Source: Sipunculus nudus (Eukaryota; Annelida; Sipuncula; Golfingiida; Sipunculidae). From it: DNA of 64,000 nt. Position 1 is the first letter of the stretch; the number at the start of each line of letters is the position of its first letter. The notes beneath the pieces are model-generated. The model was not told the DNA's origin and did no database searches. It saw nothing but the letters and a program-made list of their open reading frames with translations. Position numbers and translations under genes: made by a program. The stretch spans positions 61,950,917-62,014,916 of the forward strand of contig CM049319.1 in NCBI GenBank assembly GCA_026874595.1, written 5' to 3'. Shown here piece by piece: positions 58,541 through 64,000 of this stretch.

Positions 58541-59990
58541 CATGCGTTACAATTCGACTTTTGTCCTGGCATTACTTTCTTATGAAGACACGCCACGTGC
58601 ATGGGGGGGGGTGGGGGTGGGGGGGGTGTTAATTAAACATTTCCGTGATTCGATCAAGTTGGGAAGGTGTGACACCATGCGTCATTAGCCTGGGTTAAAA
58701 TATGCTCATTGTTATATTTTCTGTATGACCAGGAAGGAAATGTTAAGGACGCGACAAATACACCCTGGCTTCACAAATTCTTGGTCCTCGATGGCGCCAA
58801 GATCCAGTTTGGATATCTTCAAAGTGGAAACCCCTCCCTAAATGGCCGTATCGGTATAGGTCTATATACATGATGTCATACTGTTTTTCTTATTAAGATA
58901 ATCATTGCCCCGTTTTTCTGTATAATTAGGTTAAATCAATATTAAGGGTCAATCGACGAAGCCCACCCAATTCACAAAGTCTGGATCCACCCCTGCCAAC
59001 CCGAGAAATCACTGGAATAAAAAATGCTGCTGTCAGACGCCATCGGTTACGTCATTGATGGCGTGCGAGGGAAGCATATCATTTACTGACAAATAAAAAC
59101 TTCCATATATGGTTAAAAAATAGCCCTGTTAGTTCCGTTTATGGTTCAGGATTCGTGCGGAGATACACTTTCACTGAGGTGGGACGATTTACATATATTC
59201 TATGAAATCCGGTTCCTTCTCAATAAACAATAAAAGCCAATGTACAGACACGCAGTTTTATTTCTGTGATGACAGATTTTACAAACTTGAAATTGAAAGT
59301 ATCATTTTGCTTTTTAATATTTGATTTGAAGAGGATAAATGGCGAATTTCTTTCAAAAAGCAAGAATTTCATGCGACGTTTATCTATTTGTTATACTATT
59401 TTGACAAGAAACAAAAGTTGTAACCTCGGTTAGATTGAACAAAAAATGGGGTTGATATATAGAAAATATTTTAAGTGTTTTGAAAAAAAAACCACAGAAA
59501 ACAAGCAACCTTTTATCTACATTTTTAAATTCGAAATTTAAAACAAAAATGGGTGAAGACGTAGGCCTATCATATATACGTCTTACATTTCCCTTTAACA
59601 GAAATTTCTTTTGGTCTGCCATTCACGTTATTAGGAATAAATATTATAGTATTTCGGCCTCATAAGAAATATTTCAGAAAAAAATACATCGTGATTGTAT
59701 TATATTATATTTTTTTATGTTAACATGGATACTGTAAAAAAGTAAAATGTAATGCGGACTTATGCCTACAGCTTGGCCAGGCAAGACCAGACTTAACTAA
59801 ATTCCACGGCCTTTTCTTTAGGTTTATAATATATTTATTTGGACTCGAACCTCATTCTACTACTGCCATTAAGAATCGAAACCCGGCCAAGGTAAAACAG
59901 CCCAGGGCACGATTATTTGCTTCGCTATGGTGCAACACGCCTTTTTTATTTATTTATTTTTTAGCAGAGAATAGGCTCTGGAATATCCAT
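58016..59990. other. Non-coding; (TA)n at 58487-58540 and G-rich run at 58603-58627
   Basis: No exon or element supported. Confidence 0.45.
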
Positions 59991-60059
59991 TCTCCTGTGT
60001 GTGGTTTATAAAACGTTTTCTTATGGGAGACCAAAGCTAAGGAAATTGAAATGGGCGTC

Positions 60060-60328
60060 GGTAATTACTTTATGAACAATGTTAGTTTTTCTTTTCCTCT
60101 TCTGGGAAATTCGCCTCATAATTACCATAGCAACAAGTACAGAACGTGCAGCTACTTCCTGGTTTGGTCCGCTCATGCGCAGTGATCACATCCGCCATAT
60201 TGACAATAGTGAAATGCACAGATATCTTTCTTTTGCATGAATGACATCTCACTTTAGTTTCGAGCCGAAGACGGAATCATTTTTCAACCAGCAAACTGGA
60301 GAAGCTACCTGAATACTTCAGAGACACT
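60060..60328 (+). promoter_or_regulatory. TATA-less promoter and 5' UTR of a plus-strand gene
   Basis: A compact cluster of sites typical of animal housekeeping promoters: an RFX X-box-like TTACCATAGCAAC (60122-60134), an ETS-type ACTTCCTGG (60154-60162), an NRF1-like CTCATGCGCAG (60172-60182) and a YY1-like CCGCCATATT (60192-60201). A start codon followed by a splice donor lies ~130 bp further. No TATA box. Factor assignments are by motif only. Confidence 0.6.
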
Positions 60329-60345
60329 ATGGATTGGTTTATGGG
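60329..60345 (+). CDS. First coding exon (six codons) of a plus-strand gene
   Basis: ATG at 60329 (CACTATGG context) is followed by codons for M-D-W-F-M and the first two bases of a Gly codon, then a donor GG|GTATGA at 60346. The short leader fits the N-terminus pattern of VPS2/CHMP2A-type ESCRT-III subunits, which start M-[DE]-x-x-x-G before a basic helix, but six residues cannot prove it. No second exon compatible with the phase was found in the remaining 3.6 kb, so the rest of the gene probably lies beyond the window. The promoter-like cluster just upstream is the main support for this being a gene start. Confidence 0.45.
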
Positions 60346-62924
60346 GTATGATTTTATTTTTTCTTTGCTTTGGCATTCTCGTTGCTTGCACAACACAAGC
60401 TGCTCCGATGTCAGCGCCTGTGCAGCAATGACACAGTAGCACAATCAGCTGTTTGCATGTGTACACAGTGTTTCGTGGGATCTGATGTTAGTCATAGTTT
60501 CAGAAAAACTGTTGGATAAAATGGCAACTAAATATACCTCTGCTGAGGTACACATATATGATTTTGTTGCATGTGATTACTCTGTCTGACATAGAGCCCG
60601 AATAATCAATGTAGGAATACTGAGACTCGGAGGTCAGCCCCCCCCCCCCCCCCATCTTCTTTTTCTTTGTTGTGGTTGTCTAAGATTTATTACAAGAAGT
60701 AACAATTCCAAAGTATTGCAAAAACAAGACAGTTTAATTCAGTTAGTCAAATATGTCATTATTTGGTGTACCAGACAATGTAGTTTTAATATTATTGTTT
60801 GTTTATTTTTTCAAGGGGGGAAATGCCAATTGAAATAACAAATGCAATCAAGAAATATCTTGTGATTAATTGATCATTTGCACTGGGGATGCTAACATGT
60901 TTCAGGATCATTCAATATTTCCATATCCATTGAATAATTAGTTATACCAAGTAGCATTCATGGGTCTGATACAACTTGAATAGATATCTTTACAGACAAG
61001 AGAAAGGACAATTCTCATAATGAGGGAACAAATTACCCAGGTATACATCCTAAAACAAGGTTTTTGTTTATTTAGGAATGAGAGCATTCATACTGTATAA
61101 ATAATCTTTTTAATCTATATATTTTATGCTTTCACATTTCATGTGTAAGTGGAATCCAGAATATACTAATATGTATTGTGTATAATTTATATGACCACTA
61201 TTTAATTTTATACTCATCAGAATGTTGTGAGTTTTCAGTAAAAAAAACCTATGGGTCATAAATCATAGTTGGTGCTCCAATATTTGCCTGCCTGACTTTT
61301 GTCCTACACTTGGTAAATACACACAGGTACTGCAGTTACTACACGTAAAAAGCATTCAGGCTTAGCAACCGGTCTCATTATGAGGTACTGTGGCTATTCA
61401 CTGTATAAATCATAATGAGTTGGCCTTTCAGCAGTCAGATTATTAGAATACTTTTTAAAAATTATTTGCTGGTTTACTTTAGTCAGCTGTTATTAATCAT
61501 TACTCTTTTGGTTAGCTTGATATTTTTCACAGGGTTTGTCCATTTTCTGTCTGTACACAAAAGAAATAATTTATAGAGAACTGGATAGCGTTAAGCTGTC
61601 AGAGCAATCACAATACTAATCTGTTTCATCAGGATCATTATTATTTGGGGACAATATACTAGTTATGCACTTAAAAGTAGAGTGGGGCTATTTCCTCGAA
61701 ATACCACTTTATACATCTAGTTGTCCAAGTCATATTCTATGTATATTATGATATTTCACTTATAGCTTATGCAATATTTAGATTTGTTATGCAGATTATA
61801 TTAAAATATATGTTTGTGCACAAAGGCACATTGTGATAAATGGACTTGTGGATCTGTCGCTCAATTTAGGAATTATTAATTTTGGCAATTAAATTCCGAC
61901 CTACTTAACCACTGTACTGATCTCTTTCAATATGCATTGTTGGCTACTGTGTAGTGAAAAATACTGATCGATATAATAATATCAGTGTGTCACATGACTC
62001 TGACAGGTAATGATTATTTAACTTCATTCAGATACTGACTCAAACCCTTCCAGATAGTTGTGTCTCTTTGGATATGAGTTTACCTTACACACTGGATTAG
62101 GTCACTGGTCATGCCCACATGTCCAATTAGTGATCTGCAAACCTAATCAGAGTCAATTAGCACCTGGTTACCACTACAGTGTGAGGGGTCAGTCTCCAGG
62201 GGTGAGCTCCTGAATTAATTAACGGCCTGAATCATGTGATATTGTGTGGCTCTACATGACTGACATTCAAAATGATGTTTGCCATTGTTTGGCAGGACTT
62301 TTGATTAGTTCATCAAAATTATTTAATTATTTAGAGCTGGAATATATATAGCTTGGTGAATCTGTGTGAGTAGCACAGTAAACCAAGCTTGAACCAGTAT
62401 TAGCAGTGGCCATCGGGGGGGGGGGGGGGGGCCTGGACTGCTCTGTCAAATTTGAGACCTCAAAGAATTGGATGGTACATGCAAAAAAATAATAATTGCA
62501 ATTAATTGATTCAGGAGTTAATAATCAATCATAATTTAATTGAGTTCTTGCAATTATGTGCATTGATTCTTCAGTGCATTGTAACACCCTTACCAAAACT
62601 TAAAACGTGTCTGCACTCACTTAATTTGCCCATATTCCCAGGTTCATTTGTGCACAAGTGACTGTACATTTGTAAATATATCTTGATGTCGATGATGTTT
62701 CTGAATCCGGATCAGGTACTGAATCCACACCAAAATGTAGTGGATTCTTCTTTGACTCATTCCCAGAATGCCATGAACATTCTATAAGATTTCATTCATG
62801 ATTGTATGAGTTATGTTGTGAACAATAACACACACACAAACACACAAACAGGGATGAACACATTCCCTCCTTGTGGAGGCAACAAATGTGGAGTTTAAAA
62901 AAGGTTTATTCAAACGAATATGGG
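60346..62924 (+). other. Probable first intron of the 60329 gene
   Basis: AT-rich with a poly-C run (60638-60653) and a poly-G run (62415-62431). No convincing exon. Confidence 0.45.
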
Positions 62925-63110
62925 CTTCTTTGGTCTGTAGGTAGATCAAAAGAATCAGAGTTAGGAGGTAGTGAGTTTGAACCTCAGTGTTGGAATGATG
63001 TTTAAATTTCACTGTCAGCCCTGCCCAGGGTGAGAACTTTACACTTGGCTCAATGGGAAGGCTGTGCCCTATGGCTTGTGTCTCACCTACAAGCAAGTGT
63101 GAATTTTAGA
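62925..63110 (+). mobile_element. Possible tRNA-derived SINE
   Basis: The stretch CTTTGGTCTGTAGGTAGAT..AATCAGAG..AGTTTGAACCTCAGTG has the order and spacing of degenerate tRNA A and B boxes, followed by a body with GGTGAGAACTTTACAC. No clear tail or target duplication was seen. Confidence 0.35.
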
Positions 63111-63844
63111 AATTCTGTGTTGTTGCTCTGTTGCAGTCCAAATTTGAATGCAGATCTGCAGATGTATGTACTTAGGTAAAGCCAGAATTGTTAAGAAAAA
63201 AAATGGAGGTCGTTACCTCCGGCAAAAAAAATAAAAAGGTTTAGTCTTTATAATGCGTGATGAAGAAAGATGTGGTTAAGGTTTATTAGGGGGGGGGGGG
63301 CTCCAGCATTCCAGCCTATAACATTGTTTTACTTCCTGATGGAGATATCCCAAGATGCTGTCCATTATCGCGATGGTATTAATATACACTTACAGTGTTT
63401 TCCATTGTGGTTATCAGGTCATATAACCTTGGCTAGAAAAAAATGATCTGTGGTTAACTGGTAAAAACAGTGTTGAGAGCCTACCTAGTTGATAAAAGAT
63501 AACATATGCCATATGCTGATAAATTAATTTATCATCATGAAACCACAATTTGTTCTTTTTTTATCAGAGAGGATGCTATGTGTGCTACTGCCCACTGTGT
63601 ATAAAAGGGGCCTATTCTATCTGATGTTCGTTAAATAAAGGTAATCCCTTAATCCTTTTTATGAAAATAAGCCAAAATATGTCGATCCAAATGGACACAG
63701 GCTGTTTTGTGCGTATATCCACATGTTTTAACATGTGGGGACCCACCAAAGATTGTGTACTGTAATCCAAACACATTGTACATTGTTATCTCTCAGCAAA
63801 TCAGACATACCAGAATTTTTGCAAATATTTTAAGTGAATTTCAT

Positions 63845-63955
63845 TTTCCAAGTGAATCACCTACATTCTACGAATAAAACAGGTGAATCATCTACATTCT
63901 ACAAATTAAACAGGTGAATCACCTACATTCTACAAATAAAACAGGTGAATAGCTG
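63845..63955. repeat. 31-bp tandem repeat, ~3 copies
   Basis: AGGTGAATCACCTACATTCTAC followed by AAATAAAAC, repeated three times with small changes. Each unit contains the short palindrome GGTGAATCACC. Confidence 0.85.
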
Positions 63956-64000
63956 GCTTTAAGAACATTCAGATTTAATCAGCCTTTCCTGATTTGTTAT

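Noticed and set aside
60996-61040. Possible 45-bp second exon of the plus-strand gene (after TTTACAG, before GTATAC)
   Set aside because: The phase set by the exon ending at 60345 gives a stop (TAA) within it; it would only be open in a frame the first exon does not supply.
62925-63000. Functional tRNA gene
   Set aside because: A and B boxes are degenerate and the cloverleaf cannot be completed; a SINE remnant fits better.

Overview
The window looks like intron-rich, repeat-dense, AT-rich nuclear DNA of a metazoan, most likely a marine bivalve mollusc. That assignment is an inference. It rests on eukaryotic splice sites, many poly-G and TA tracts, and several families of non-autonomous elements built like the Helentron-associated 'pearl'/HINE elements known from clams and oysters: short hairpins, ACGG microsatellites and GGTGGCGCCACC-bearing internal repeats. 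No bacterial-style genes, rRNA, intact tRNA or CRISPR are present, and nearly all long open frames are by-products of tandem repeats. Genes: (1) A minus-strand gene has three exons that join in frame: 33224-33047 (start codon), 31990-31833 and 25269-24655. Together they encode the first 317 residues of an acidic, Ser/Asp/Glu-rich protein I do not recognise. A further minus-strand exon at 12431-12242 ends in a stop codon and may be its C-terminus, but at least one connecting exon was not found. A possible 5' non-coding exon ends at 52589. (2) A plus-strand gene starts at 60329. Only its first six codons lie in a recognisable exon, behind a TATA-less promoter with RFX, ETS, NRF1-like and YY1-like sites; the rest lies in or beyond a long first intron. 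Mobile DNA: three families (A, B, C) of HINE-like elements share one architecture. Family A: 2535-3438, 12735-12842, 17409-18592, 33276-34751, 41511-41792, 42091-43265 and pieces near 52 kb. Family B: 2350-5294, 9227-11404, 13201-14704, 14706-18838, 21872-22644, 26090-28790, 42019-45490, 46446-48925, 49870-51751. Family C: 19039-20080. They are nested in each other, and paralogous copies serve as empty sites that define later insertions: a 420-bp TA-flanked MITE (10724-11143), a 1115-bp Helitron-like element with 5'-TC/CTAG-3' ends (15588-16702), a 726-bp pogo/Tc1-like MITE (26426-27151) and a 455-bp MITE with a perfect 8-bp target duplication (51913-52367). A 1623-bp element with long inverted repeats and a perfect 9-bp target duplication (52706-54328) and a 3-kb hAT-like element (18839-21871) complete the set. 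Two decayed LINE pieces lie at 23036-23525 and 43560-44114; the second has lost its reverse transcriptase domain. Tandem repeats: the dominant feature is a 5.5-kb array of about 70 copies of a 78-bp unit (35176-40658). It appears to have arisen by deletion from a 118-bp unit still present at 34752-35175 and, cut by a family A element, right at the start codon of gene 1. The array has one open frame on each strand, carries a CANNTG E-box in most units, and shows a 29-unit block duplication. Smaller arrays lie at 5683-6700, 33689-34528, 45816-45910, 54510-54810 and 63845-63955.
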